Shown here: one piece after another, positions 34,701 to 45,389 of the stretch
How the letters are laid out: each line of letters begins with the position of its first letter
How positions within the stretch are numbered: the first letter of the stretch is position 1
Origin: Zygnema cylindricum
Taxonomy: Eukaryota > Streptophyta > Zygnematophyceae > Zygnematales > Zygnemataceae
Length of the DNA stretch: 64,000 nt
Assembly (NCBI GenBank): GCA_037447655.1
Contig: JBBHKE010001235.1
Span: forward strand, 24,215-88,214
Direction: 5' to 3'
Made by a program: the position numbers and the translations under genes
Notes under the pieces: model-generated
The model's input: only the letters and a program-made list of their open reading frames with translations
Databases searched by the model: none
Told to the model about the DNA's origin: nothing

Positions 34701-36350
34701 TCAAGTGGAAGGAAGGAGGAGAAAAAGGAGGAGGAGAGGGAAGTACAAAAGTAAAGAGATACTGTGGTCTGCTGACTTTAAAAAAAACATTAACATGAAC
34801 ATCACATCAATATCAATATCAACAGAAAAATCAACATCAACATTAACATTAACAATGGCATTAACCTTAACATTAGAATTAATATTGTCATTAACGTTGA
34901 CATTAAATGAACATTAACATCAATATCAACAACAACATCAACAACAACATAACATCAACATCAGCATTAGCAGTAGCATCAACCATAACATTAATATTAA
35001 AATTGTCATTAACGTTAACATTAACATGGACATTAACATCAATATCAACAACAACAACAACATCAGCATAAACATCAACATCAGCATCAACACTAACATT
35101 AGCATCAACATCAACATTAGCATTAGCATTAACTTTAACATTACAATTAAAATTGTCATTAATGTTAACATTAACATGGACATTAACATTAATATCAACA
35201 ACAACATCAACATCAACATCACATATGACAACATCCAAAACAAAAATAAGAAGCTAAAAATTCCTTTAGTTCTAAGCTTCCCTTGAAAATTAAGAAATGC
35301 AGCCTTCAAAATACCCAATAACAATGAAAACAAAACGAAAAAGGTTTTCCGAACCAATCTGCTTTCACACACCGGTTACGCGGTATCCACTCAAAAAATA
35401 AAAAGAATTGAACGAGTTCCGTTCCCACTTACCGGATACGCGGAACAGATTTCAGCGAGAGATAATACGACAAAAGTCACAAAAAATACCACGACCCACC
35501 ATCCGATAGAAATCCCCATTGGTCCTCCATTGATTAGAGCGAAAGAAAAGTACGGTACGATTCCCGTAAATAGTGTGATACAGGAAAGTGACAGAGAAAT
35601 TACCTTAAACAAACTCTGCAAAAAAAAAAAAATAACTAAATTATAATACACATATATGTACATGTATATATGTGTATCAAGAAAATGCAAAGAGTTTTAA
35701 AATGGTTTTACTGTGATTTCTTAAAGTGGTTTTTTTGATACAAGAAAGTGACAGAGAAATTTATTCAGATAAACTCTGCAAAAAATCAAAAATAGTCAAA
35801 GAAAATAAAAAAAAATAAAACAACTCAGATATTTTTGAAATGTTTTCCTGTGATTCTTTGCTGTTTTCTGTGATTTTCTGTCAGTTCCTCACCTGATGTA
35901 AGCTCAACATCCAATGTCAAATACAAAAAGACACATTTTAGTTCATTTAACCTTCGATTTTTAGTTCGAATTTTAGTTTAATTCTCTGTCGTATTTATTC
36001 CCATTTGTATTCCCATTTTTAATTCGATATCTATTTTTATTTTACGGTTCGAATTATGTTTCTTTTCCTAGAGTTTCTTCAACACCTTTCGAAATTAATT
36101 TGAAATAAAATTTAAAATATTTTGAGCTTTCAACTACCATTCAAATCTTCAAATAGAGTTTAAACAAAATTTATGTTTTGAGGGTCATTTGAGGAAAAAA
36201 ATGTGGTTTTAAAGAACAATTTAAAAAAATCAAGTTAGGAAAATAATATTAATTTATAAATACCAAATCTCGCTTTAGTTCCTGTTTGTAACCGAGCTCG
36301 TTTAATCGCATTTCTCCGGTGTCCAACATTTTTGTCTTACTCGGATCCAT
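28795..36350 (-). CDS. amino-acid permease, BAT1/GABA-permease type (APC superfamily), nine exons
   Basis: Exons (high to low): 36264-36350, 35433-35615, 34559-34633, 33695-33788, 32635-32777, 31587-31858, 30403-30499, 29405-29688 and 28795-29023. All introns are GT-AG. The sum is 1464 bp, one open frame of 487 residues plus stop. Visible family blocks: LNELGYKQELKRDL near the N-terminus, SCITLFTGIVPYFSFAL, AEICSAYPTTGSLYFWAAS, IGGQAYAGTQ, SQYSLYGFDFAAHMTEETKG, DRNGPIAIL, AYALARDNGLPLSFIWRRVN, GPFYL, and FNYAPIGIAIV then WWVVDARRWFTGPVR at the C-terminus. Plant BAT1 transports amino acids or GABA across membranes; substrate here is inferred. The start ATG (36350-36348) has a good context (gtgccATGG). 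Between exons 5 and 6 about 40 residues usual in the family are missing, and no exon for them is seen in the intron 31859-32634. Confidence 0.85.
31218..31434. mobile_element. Tc1/mariner-like MITE (TA target), in permease intron 6
   Basis: 217 bp flanked by TA at 31216-31217 and 31435-31436. Terminal inverted repeats run about 75 bp inward (caccgtgaatcgctgttagg / complement of cctaatagcgatacacggtg), so nearly the whole unit is a hairpin. It shares inner blocks (cttttcttcgtacaca, tgtcggat) with 36555-36838. Confidence 0.75.
31906..32080 (+). repeat. (GA/GGGA)n polypurine tract
   Basis: About 175 bases almost purely G and A on the plus strand, pyrimidines in the sense strand of the permease intron 5. 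Frames through it (such as 31904-32197) are low-complexity artefacts. Confidence 0.9.
32540..32630 (+). repeat. polypurine tract next to the exon 5 donor
   Basis: gggagagggagagagggag type sequence ending a few bases from the exon 5 boundary at 32635. Confidence 0.85.
33062..33450 (+). repeat. long polypurine tract (about 390 bp) in permease intron 4
   Basis: aaagggaaaagagaaagga-type sequence, nearly free of pyrimidines for most of its length. The open frames on both strands here (33054-33605 plus, 32934-33503 minus) are Lys/Glu/Arg-rich or Phe/Leu/Ser-rich artefacts. Confidence 0.9.
33930..34095. repeat. degenerate short tandem array (unit about 15-17 bp)
   Basis: Repeats of the type gcaatttatcataaa in permease intron 3, at least eight imperfect copies. 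Confidence 0.7.
34790..35232. repeat. hexamer/trinucleotide simple repeat (aacatc / aacatt)
   Basis: About 440 bp of mixed aacatc, aacatt and aacaac units in permease intron 2. The minus frames rich in Asp-Val-Asn come from it. Confidence 0.9.
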
Positions 36351-36364
36351 GGCACTGGGGCGGG

Positions 36365-36452
36365 CAGAATAGACTGAGAGGGAGGGAAAGGGAGAGAGAG
36401 GGAGAAGGAGAGGCAGGGAGAGTGAGAGGTAGGGAAAGGGAGAGGGAGGGAA
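36365..36452 (+). repeat. polypurine tract just upstream of the permease ATG
   Basis: In gene orientation this is a long pyrimidine run ending ctccctctcag, which looks like a 3' splice site 26 bases before the start codon's upstream region. A 5'-UTR intron ending here is possible. Confidence 0.7.
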
Positions 36453-36554
36453 TAGAATGAGCTCAGGATAATAAGCTTTAAAAACATGAATTGCTAAATA
36501 TAAAAATACTCAAAAATCGAAACAAAAGTGAGAGTGCGGGAGTAAAAAAAATTT

Positions 36555-36838
36555 ATACACTGCCCCGCTAATCGTCATTAGGGTAAAAGTTTTTTCGCCA
36601 CTTAAAACATATTTTCTCCGTGCATACCTTTCGGATTGTCAATCTGAACCGCCAATAGGAAGGTGAGAATCTTTCCTTCTAATAGCAACCGTCGGATGGA
36701 CGATCCGACAAGTGTGCATGAAGAAAAGATGTTTTGAGTGGCGAAAAAAACTTCAACACTAATAACGAGTAGATAAGTGTGCACGAAGAAAAGATGGTTT
36801 AAGTGGCGAAATAGCTTCAACACTAATAATGAGCAGCT
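36555..36838. mobile_element. diverged MITE related to 31218-31434
   Basis: Ends tacactgccccgctaatcg and ctaataatgagcagctgtg. Inner arms cacttaaaacatattttctc and gaagaaaagatgttttgagt are inverted. A partial internal duplication gives a second right arm at about 36777-36836. Confidence 0.6.
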
Positions 36839-37533
36839 GTGTCCTGGAAAGACTCGACGGTCCTTAGTGATCTCCTGAACTGAGGGTACGAAATCACAAG
36901 TGTGGCTAAATCCTTTGATTGGTCAAGGTGATTACGAGCCAGTGGCCCGACCATAGGCGAGACAATGCCGAATGTAAAATGCCGTCAGGGCTCTTCCCCG
37001 GAAAACGACAAAGTATTTTCTGTTTCTGTCGAGTATCGACCTAATTATTTTGTCGCTTATTGAAACATCTGGGTAGAATCGGTCTCCGTACGGCTCCGCG
37101 CTGTCGGGATTTCGAAGTTGGTCATTTCAAAGCTATTGTTTTCCATAATTTGGACCGTTTATTCAGTAGGATTCACATTTGGACGGTTGCGATTTCCCGA
37201 CATCTAACAGCGAACCTGAAAAGACCGCTTTGGGGAAAATGATGAGCGGAGCTCTAAAGTACAGTCCTGTACTTTTCAGCTGCCTACCGTATAAATAGAA
37301 TCGGGTGACGGTCGTATTTAAGGGCGGTGACTCCGTCACGTACATAATATAATCTACGTATAATTTCTGTAGTTTTAAAAATAACTTATAGTGAAGACAG
37401 TACGATTTTATTAGAGAAAGTACAGTACAGTACTGTACTGTACAATGGTAAACCTTGTACCATCATAAACCTTCAAAATACCGCCGGCTGCCGCCTTTAA
37501 GTTACCTTCCATCTGATTGGACAAGCACGAGAT
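36839..37533. other. no gene recognised; contains a 24-bp perfect palindrome
   Basis: The palindrome is at 37420-37443 (gtacagtacagt followed by its reverse complement). The region 37255-37300 is also GTAC-rich (aagtacagtcctgtactt). Unknown function. Confidence 0.5.
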
Positions 37534-39634
37534 TTTTGCACACTGTTTATGGTAATGGCTTTTACAGACAGATTTCGTCAGCCCTAATTTATGCAGCTTG
37601 CAGGGGACACGATAACGCTTTAGAGAAGGGCTGGCAAGGACCGAGGAGCGGGAGTCTACGTGTCAAAGTTTTATTAGATTTTCGCCAACTCTGTCGCAAG
37701 TCACATGGGCTCCACGCCTTCTAGAGGCTTTATTGGCTGTCCGACGTCGATCTTATCTGCAATCCTCCGCATTTAGGGCTTCTAGTCGGTCGACAGACGG
37801 AAATACCCTGTATCGCTGTCAGGTTTTATCCTGGTTTTGCCACTTAGGCCAGAGGTCACACTCGGGTACATGAATCCGTACCCGACCAGTACCCGACGCC
37901 ACGCTTCGGATCTGGAACGGATTCGGCTGCCGGATTTTTGGGGGCCGGCGGGACTCAGCCGGGTGATTAAAAAAAAAAAAAACAAATTCGGGTACGGTCG
38001 AGTAAGCAAAAAACGAAAAAAAATGAAGGTTTCGTAAGTACGTTCCACTACACCGCCAGTCGCTATTAGCGTAGAAGTTTCTTTAGCGTACAGGAATAAT
38101 TAAAGCGGTTTACGCTAATTAAGAATTTGAAAATTTTGAAAAAAAACATACATTCTAATTGTTTAACAATTCTAATTTGGGTCTTTGAAAAAAATATATG
38201 TCGGTAGCAAACATGCTTACACTAATATAGGTGATTGTACAAAATCTGACAAATCGTACACAAATCGTACGTTCACACATTCGAAAAGTGGTTGCTGGAC
38301 GAATATGTGCGAACGTGATATTTGACAGCCCGATTTCTTCCCCTTTTTAGAGCGCATAATCTCATGCGTCAGCGGTTACTAAAACTCATTAATTAGACTT
38401 TTTCACTTAAAAAGGTACAATTTTGTACGGTCTGACACTTACCATACACCACACTATTTATATGATATTGTACTTCCGTTTTGTACGATAATTGGAAAAT
38501 AACCCTAAATGGCGTAAAGAAAAATATAGAATAAGGTACGTTATTTGAGAATTTGGATAAAAAAAAGCGGGACGGAATTAGCGTACACCACGCTAATGGC
38601 GATTGGCGGTGTACTGTAGCTATCCGACAAGAGGCCGGAATTGTACGGCCATGCAGACGTTTTTAAATTTGTCTATTAAGCTCCTTGTCGATTATGTCTA
38701 ATTTTTATTTTTGGTCGAAAAAAGAAGATCGTAGTGAGTTGAAATGGATCTCCCCATTTTGTTTTACTATCTGTAACTGTATAAACCTTCGGGGGGCAGC
38801 TGTCACGAATCCGTCTTGCCGTACCGTTAATCTTCCGTTTCAGGAGACTCTTCAAAAATAGTCCGAAATATTTTTGTCGCGTAGGTGAAGTCTAGATTCT
38901 GATTCGATGACAAGCATCTAATGAAGTCGACATAAATCTCCCCTCGAGTAAAAGTTGTCGGCGGTGGAAAGAAATATTACCTGACGACACGTGACGATGC
39001 TATTTCAGATTAGGGAAGACATACGATCGACCGTCCATTTTTGCACGTAGGCTGAAAATCGTCACTGGTAACGATTTGCTCGCTCCGTGCTATCCGGAGA
39101 ATTTCATGACACGTCACCACTGTGGAAGTACAGGTCATCGTTCCCCTCTGTCGCCACTTACAACTCTCCTCTTTCTTTCCGCAAAAATTTACGGCGCGAC
39201 CATTTCTTATTTTATTTTGTCTCTTGCTGAGGCTTCGAATAAAAACCTGCCACGTAGATTTTGTGCACAGCTACAGTACTTTATGTCAGACTATCCAGGG
39301 TCCAAATAAGCCAATGGATGAAGTATGGAGCAATCATTAGGATGAACGAATCTTGTGTACAAACGATTACGATCTGACGAGATTACGGGTCCTGTGTACG
39401 GATATGTAACACCTGCCGGCAATGTCGTTAGTACGTTGTCCATCCTGTCATCGCGTGAATTTAGGCGCAAGTTCCATGAGGAGGTGTCCGTAATTAAATG
39501 GCTGTCCGTACAGATTTACTGGCTGTTACATGGAGGACTTAGGGGGTTTCCCCATGTAATCGGTACTTTGAATAATTATTTGGACTTTAGTGAAGATTCT
39601 CCGTACTACTTTGAAGAGCGTCCCAATGTGCGTA
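37534..39634 (+). repeat. unknown dispersed repeat, copy A (2.1 kb)
   Basis: It matches 45390-49796 in order: ttttgcacactgtttat start, a gggtacggtcgagtaagc block near 37990, cgacaagaggc near 38625, ctcctctttctttccgcaaa near 39170, and gtcccaatgtgcg at the end. It has no coding motif. It carries MITE 38051-38611 and serves as the empty site for two insertions in copy B. Confidence 0.75.
38051..38611. mobile_element. Tc1/mariner-like MITE, 561 bp, TA target
   Basis: TA at 38049-38050 and 38612-38613. The inverted ends caccgccagtcgctattagc and complement of gctaatggcgattggcggtg share the CACCG terminus of the smaller MITE at 31218. The left end also exists in copy B at 45951, but its right end is lost there. 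Confidence 0.75.
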
Positions 39635-39875
39635 AATGGTTACATGGAGAATCCTTATTGCAAAAACTGCGATGGCATTACCATCTGAGTACAAAAAAGG
39701 TAAAACTGAAAAAAAACATTTGGAGACTACAAGAGTCACAAAAAAGTAATCAACGCCTAAAAACAGGAACTAAACACAACAAAACTAACAAGAGCAAACA
39801 ACCAAAACAAAACAATAACAAACTGAGACCGCCTGGAAAATGAAGAAAACCTAGACTAGACTACCCGTAGACAAA
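39635..39875 (-). other. probable 3' UTR/tail of the LINE fragment
   Basis: T/G-rich on the minus strand after the LINE stop. It meets repeat copy A near 39634. The plus frame 39355-39843 spans this border and is not a gene. Confidence 0.4.
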
Positions 39876-40296
39876 CTAAGGTCCACAACCACAGAGATCA
39901 TGGATGTGAAACGTGTCCCATGGCGGAAGGTCTGGAAGACCACGCCGATCTTCCGCGAGTGTGCTACGTCGAAGGAGAGTCGCCGCTTGCGCCCGTTGAA
40001 GTGCAATTGAGACACGCTGACAGTAAAACGCAACCAACAGACTCGATGGAGGACTACTTGAACCTCGAGATTCAAACGTTCTTCGCGCACACTGTCGAAA
40101 GAAGTCATCGAATGACTTGTCCAAAGTACCAAAAATCTCCACTGCAAATGGGACAAACTGGTCCGACGGGTCTCGATGAGCATAGTCTCGTTCTTTTGTA
40201 GCCGCTGCGTCCCGAGCCACCACACCTGAATGCGAAGCCGAGCGAGATGAAATGTGTGTCCCAGTCGGATCCGTGAGGACCACATCGCTAAAATTT
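39876..40296 (-). pseudogene. non-LTR retrotransposon (LINE) C-terminal fragment
   Basis: About 137 codons open: DVVLTDPTGTHISSRSASH, KERDYAHRDPSDQFVPFAVE, FGTLDKSFDDFFRQCAR, PSSLLVAFYCQRVSIALQRA, QAATLLRRSTL, then a stop. This matches my recollection of the C-terminal tail found after RT in LINE-type polyproteins of green plants/algae; I cannot search it. RT itself is absent. It is cut on the upstream side exactly by the LTR at 40297. Confidence 0.55.
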
Positions 40297-41195
40297 TGTG
40301 GTCTCCATTAACCCACAAAATTAGCAGCCTATGTAAAGCCTCTATGATAACATTTGGCCCTTTCACTTTCTCACTCAATAAGTGCCGCCCATGCAAACAA
40401 ATATTTTGACCACCCTCACCACTGTGAGGACAAGACTCCCCTAAGTCAAACACAAAAAGAATCACTGAATTTGCTCCTTTGAGCAGTAAGTTATGGCAGG
40501 CCAAAGATGGCCTATAAATACAAAAGGTCACCTGGAGAGAGGCGCCTCAAATAGGCTAAGTCCCTTAACTCCTACTCATAACTACTTACTACTCTACCCT
40601 AGGCCAATCAAAATAGTGTATAGTACAAGAAGGTACAGTGGCCGATTGTACTTCTTGTACGACCATTATACAACATGGCCTTTAGGTTGACAATTGTCAA
40701 CTTGGGTCCATTCGTTCCTCCTCCCATCTTTCCCGGCGTCCAATAGTGTGTCGCCACGTGGCAAAGCGCGCCGCGCTGTCCGAAAGCCGCCAAAGATTCA
40801 TTCGGGTTTGGTGGGGGCGACGAAGGCCGTCCAATCATATGTTTTACACGGTTAGATTCGCGTCCGCGAGCGCCGTTTGATATAGATGTCGTTTCGTCAA
40901 TTTTGGTCTGTTTAAGTTAAAGTGACGTTTCGATAACACTTTAATTAATAACGGAACCGTATACGTGTATCTTTTTGTTAACGCCTAAGTGGATAAGGCG
41001 TACGTCTACATAGTACTTCGTAGACCCAAGTTCAAATCTTGCTAAAGGCATCATTTTGGTTATCTACCAATTTGTGTGATTGCCTGCTTGTCTGCCTGTT
41101 TTTTTCTGACTATGGCGGCAGCTATGGTGACTCTCTCCCTCTCTTTAGTATAGAGTCTAAATTAAGAATTGAATATTAATTACTTCTTTTAAACA
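40297..41195 (-). repeat. 3' LTR of copia element 7
   Basis: 899 bp, tgtggtctccattaaccc to ttcttttaaaca, followed (leftward transcription) by polypurine tract ctcccctcaattc. It has a TATA-like ctataaatac at about 40511 on the opposite strand, the GTAC module at 40630-40665 and an antisense tRNA-like module at 40983-41051. Related copies: 51045-51732 and 61079-61783 (minus), 51733-52586 (plus). Confidence 0.85.
40983..41051 (+). other. tRNA-like module (class-II A box), antisense to element 7
   Basis: cctaagtggataaggcg is a near-perfect class-II tRNA A box/D arm (cct/agg stem). gtctac and gtagac form an anticodon-arm-like hairpin. aagttcaaatctt is B-box-like with a 4-bp T stem. The acceptor stem is absent. 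Confidence 0.65.
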
Positions 41196-41208
41196 CTCCC
41201 CTCAATTC

Positions 41209-42208
41209 TTAGTCAACTTCTAATTTAAGTCCACAATTTTCTCTGCAGAATTTTAACTTGGGAGAATGCACAAGTTTTGTCATCATGTCTGCAATCATCT
41301 CTTTATCACTTTTATGAACCAGTTTAATTATTATATTCTCAACCTTCTCTGTGACAAAGCTTAGTCTTATATCCATAGGTTTAGCTTTGAAATGGTGTTT
41401 TGGATTAGTTGCAATAGAAATAGCAGCTATATTATCACAAAAGACATTTTGAGTCCCAGATTTCATGAACCCAAGTTCTTTGAGAAGAGATTTTACCCAC
41501 ATTAATTCTTTAGTGGCAGCACAAAAAGCCATGTACTCAGCCTCAATAGTGGATTGAGCAACTACTTTCTGCTGTTTGCTACTCCAACAGCATGCACCAG
41601 ATCTAATTTGCAACACATATCCAGTAGTACATCGTCTCAAAGGCATATCCCCATAACTGGAATCACTCCAAGTGGTGATGTCTGTGTGCTCCCCTCCCAA
41701 ATGCAACCATAATTCCCTTGTTCCCACCAAATATCTCATCACTCTTTTGGCTGCTTCCCAGTCTCTTTTCCTGGGTTCATTTAGACTTCTACTGAGAACA
41801 CCTACAGCTGCAGCAATGTCTGGACGTGTACAATTCATAAAGTAAATTAAACTGCCTACGATTTGCCGATAAGGAATTCGTTCCATAACCCTGTTTTCTT
41901 CCTCATCCATCTCATCATTCAAAATCAATATCCCTCCTTCTTCACTCCCCTCCGATACTTTCTTTAGATCCATGGGAGTGGTACACCCATTTGCTTTCTC
42001 CATCTGAACCTTTTATAGCATATTACCGATAGCTTCTTTCTGAGTGAGTCTTATAATTCTACTCCCTCTATCTCTCCCCATTTGAATCCCCAAAATGTAT
42101 TTTGCTTCACCGAGATCTTTCATGTCAAACCGACTTCTCAGATCCTGTTTGAGTTTGTTAATCATATCTATAGACTTGCTTAAGAGTATTAAATCATCAA
42201 CATAATAG
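41209..42208 (-). pseudogene. copia element 7: RT end and RNase H, truncated
   Basis: From 42208 leftward: YVDDLILLSKS (intact RT active-site box), YILGIQMGRD, a stop near 42014, then a 264-codon open RNase H frame (42003-41209) with YRQIVGSLIYFMNCTRPDI, TTWSDSSYGDMPL, SKQQKVVAQSTIEAEYMA, FCDNIAAISIATNP and MDIRLSFVTEKVE. RNase H has all catalytic blocks and no lesion. The element is cut off at the YVDD box, so gag to early RT is lost. Confidence 0.9.
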
Positions 42209-44440
42209 TATCAAATGAAAGATATTTTTTTTTCTTTTTTATGAATATTTTTGGTCTAAGTTTGATGGCATATCGAATGATAAAAGATAAGAAAACGAAA
42301 TCGGGAAGCCATGGCAGAAAATCTACGTACCGATGACGTCACATGGTAGCATGACTTTGCTGTGTCACAAAACCCTAAACATCTACAACGTCATAAAAAC
42401 CTCGACGTCTACAACCGTCACCGTTTTTGTAGACATCACCGGTTTTACGAAGTTTTGTAGTTTCGTAGTTGTCTACATTTCGTTTTGTAGACTGTCGCAC
42501 ATTGTGTAGACGGCGACAGCTATCACATATTTGAAGTAATGATTGACATATGCACACTTTGAAAAGTACACCGTAAAATTTGCGCTAAAATCCAAAGTAA
42601 TGTTTCAAAGTTTCGGTTACATGGGGACACGCCCTAACTGAGGCCTCTGTAATACATAAATTTTGTTGTCCTTACTATTACACAAACCTCATGATGTAAC
42701 CATACCTAGATAAGTAATTATATGAATTACATAATTAGTATTTTTTCGTGGGGTACATTTTGCGGCGTCTACCTTTAAGTCACGGAACGAAAATCACGTT
42801 GTACGTGGCTGTTTGGATTTCAATGTATAAATCTAGTTACAGTTTGGTAACTGTGATTTTCAGTTTACGTTTTGATGAAACTTTGTTGCACCTAGTTCGA
42901 CTTCTGTTTTATTTCGTCTTTGTACTTTTTGATTTTGTATGTCTAGCAGTTATTTAGTGCATAGAACGTTTTGAGTTGGTACGCCCGTTTGTCATTGATA
43001 ACAGTTTCGGTGAGTGTGTGTCTTGTTAGGCGTGGCGTGAATTATTCCGCGCGCCAAAGTGTCTTGTACGGCGCACGTCTTACTTGTTGGATGCGGCGCC
43101 TTTGGAGTCTATGACTAAGACTGAGGTTTCATTAGGGCAAAAATGTCGTTGTTCACTGAAAGCCGTACTTATTCGTACAGTGACGTACCAAATTAAAAAA
43201 TTTATCAGAAAAACAAGGCTACTGGAGGAAGAATTTCATTCTCCACGTTTATGGGCGTAAACGTGGACCGTCGGATGCGTAATCGGATACGTCGTCGTCT
43301 GACACTTTTAATTTGCAAAAAATGACCAGGAGTAGGTCAATTCTCAGCGCCTGAAAGAATAACATCGTGCCTCGTGGAAAAATGCACAAACATCCACGAC
43401 AACCGCGCGACCAGGTGGGTACACATCGCATTTGACATGTGCCTTCCGCAGGGAGGATGCAATGCCACAGGAAGTCGTAAAAATATTTGACGTAGGATAT
43501 TGTTTCACGCTTCTGTTGCCATTCACGAACCTTTTTGACATTTTGTACCCTTTTGCGCATCTTGAGTTTCGTCCGCCCCTACAGATTTTATTCAATACGT
43601 CGTACGAGTCACTTTTAACCTTCGCTAGTACAAACATGTGGTCACTATTCGTTGTAAGAGATTCTCTGAAGATTAGTAGAATCTCATTCTTCTATTACGT
43701 GCCCAAATCAAAGTGTGCCACGCAAAACAAATGTCAGTTACTGACCCAACAAAATGGAACAGTCACTTTTGTAAACGAATTTTTGATGTTTACAAAGACC
43801 GCCTAATCGAACAACGCTCTTAGTGCTTTTTAGAGTTGGTTTTTGTAGTTTTGTTGTCTTCTGTTAGGAAAAGTGTATTTTAGAGGAGTGTAAAGTAGTT
43901 TCATATATCAAGAATGGGAAACGAAGTGAAGGGGGAAGAAGGGGATGTAAAACTTCGATTGAATATATATATTTCTATTCCATCTGTGATTCTGAACTTA
44001 TTTTGATGCCTGGCAATTTTTAAATGCTCCCGCTAATAATGCAAATGATCTTATTTATAACAGTGGCATATCACTCAATTTGTCTTTAGTCTAAAATAAC
44101 ATATTATATAAAAATATAAAAGAGTAAGGGTGGACTTCCATTAGGCGTCCCAGTAATTGTACAAAAAAATATACTAAAGGGCGTGCCTTCCATTAGGTCG
44201 CGTCTGTAAACCTGCGTGGCTCATTCTGGTTAGTAACACGTAGATTAATAGTCGATGCTTCAAATCTTGAAAGAATCTTCAAATGCAATGTCAGAACGCA
44301 ATATATGTACGGGCCGAGGTAATATTTGTACCAGCGGAGGTAATTAATGACTCGTACAGAGGGCATTAAATGCACTACCCAAAATTTCAAAACGCAACAA
44401 CAGAAAGGCGGCGGCAAACTTTGATGGTGGGAGCGTGACG
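42209..44440. other. no gene recognised; contains dispersed repeat 42240-42625
   Basis: 42240-42625 matches, inverted, the block 49703-50060 (gtagatgtttagggttttgtg; ccccatgtaa then actttga). 43230-43300 loosely matches 50820-50860. Frames near 43249-43806 on both strands overlap each other and show no motif. Confidence 0.5.
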
Positions 44441-45389
44441 TGTTGAAAAAGGTATTTTATAGTCTTGTCCTTTTTGGTCTTTCAACAATCCTCATACTTG
44501 TCGTAGTCACTGAGGACTTGCAGGCAACCATGGTTGTCACATGCAGGTGAGGAGACAAAGCAAAAGCTTTAGTTTCATGCAAAACTTAGGCGGTCCCTAG
44601 TAAGACTTGAACCGGTGACCTCCGAATATTGGTCGTACTGCGTAGCCGTTAACCTTATCTGCTAGGTCCTGACGAAACGATATACATATTGGGTTTGGTA
44701 TTTATTTATAATGTAACACGTCAGCATAATCCACTTCACATATTACGGAACGAAGTGAACATGAAACGTGCGAGACCTCACGAAATAAAGTACCGCACGA
44801 AACGACATCAAATTTCGACGGACGAAATTGAAAGACGTTCGCGATCGACGGCTCGCGGAGGAGCCGGAATTCCGGAATGGTTTTTGGCGGTTTGCTGAGC
44901 ATATGTCGGCGGGTGACACGTGGCGAAGGATGATTGGACAACAAGTATCACGGAGGGAGCAACATCGGTTCAGGAACTGACACGCGTCAGTAGAGCGGCC
45001 ATGCCGTAATATGGTCGTAAAAGAAGTACAGCGGTACCCATACCTTTTTGTACCTTACAGTCATTTGATTGGATAAGTACACTAGTAGTAGGCTAAGAGA
45101 GGTAGTTTAGGACTTAGAATATTTCTTGGATTCAGCCTCTCTCCTAGAGTGCTTCCGTATTTTTAGGCCATCTTTGGCCGGCTATAACTTAATGCTCGGG
45201 TGAGCAAATTCAGTGGTTCTCTTTGCACCGGACTCAAGGGAGTCCAAGCTACACAACGGTGTAGTCGGTTAGAGTTTTTGCGTCCCAGGGTGGGACTTAT
45301 TCACTGTCAAAGTCAAAAGTGCACATACTATCCTAGAGGTTTCACATAAGCTGGACATTCTGTGTACCAATGGAGGTCACAGAATTACA
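44441..45389 (+). repeat. solo LTR of the copia superfamily
   Basis: 949 bp, tgttgaaaaaggtatttta to cacagaattaca. Its right border meets repeat copy B at 45390. No TSD is visible (left tgacg, right ttttg), so a rearrangement probably removed the other side. It contains the tRNA-like module 44592-44673 and U5 hairpins (gactcaagggagtc, ctacacaacggtgtag). Confidence 0.8.
44592..44673 (-). other. tRNA-like module (class-II), antisense to LTR
   Basis: The minus strand reads cagataaggttaacggctac (A-box side) and ggtcaccggttcaagtctta (B box 9/11). The spacing suits a class-II tRNA with a long variable arm. Confidence 0.6.

Noticed and set aside
34903-35372. Asp-Val-Asn and Leu-Met repeat frames on the minus strand
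   Set aside because: Simple aacatc/aacatt repeat in an intron; no protein-like composition.
39355-39843. 162-codon plus-strand frame as a host gene
   Set aside because: It crosses the border between repeat copy A and the LINE tail and shows no motif.
40983-41051. Functional class-II tRNA gene
   Set aside because: No acceptor stem, enlarged anticodon loop, and recurring inside many LTRs at the same place.
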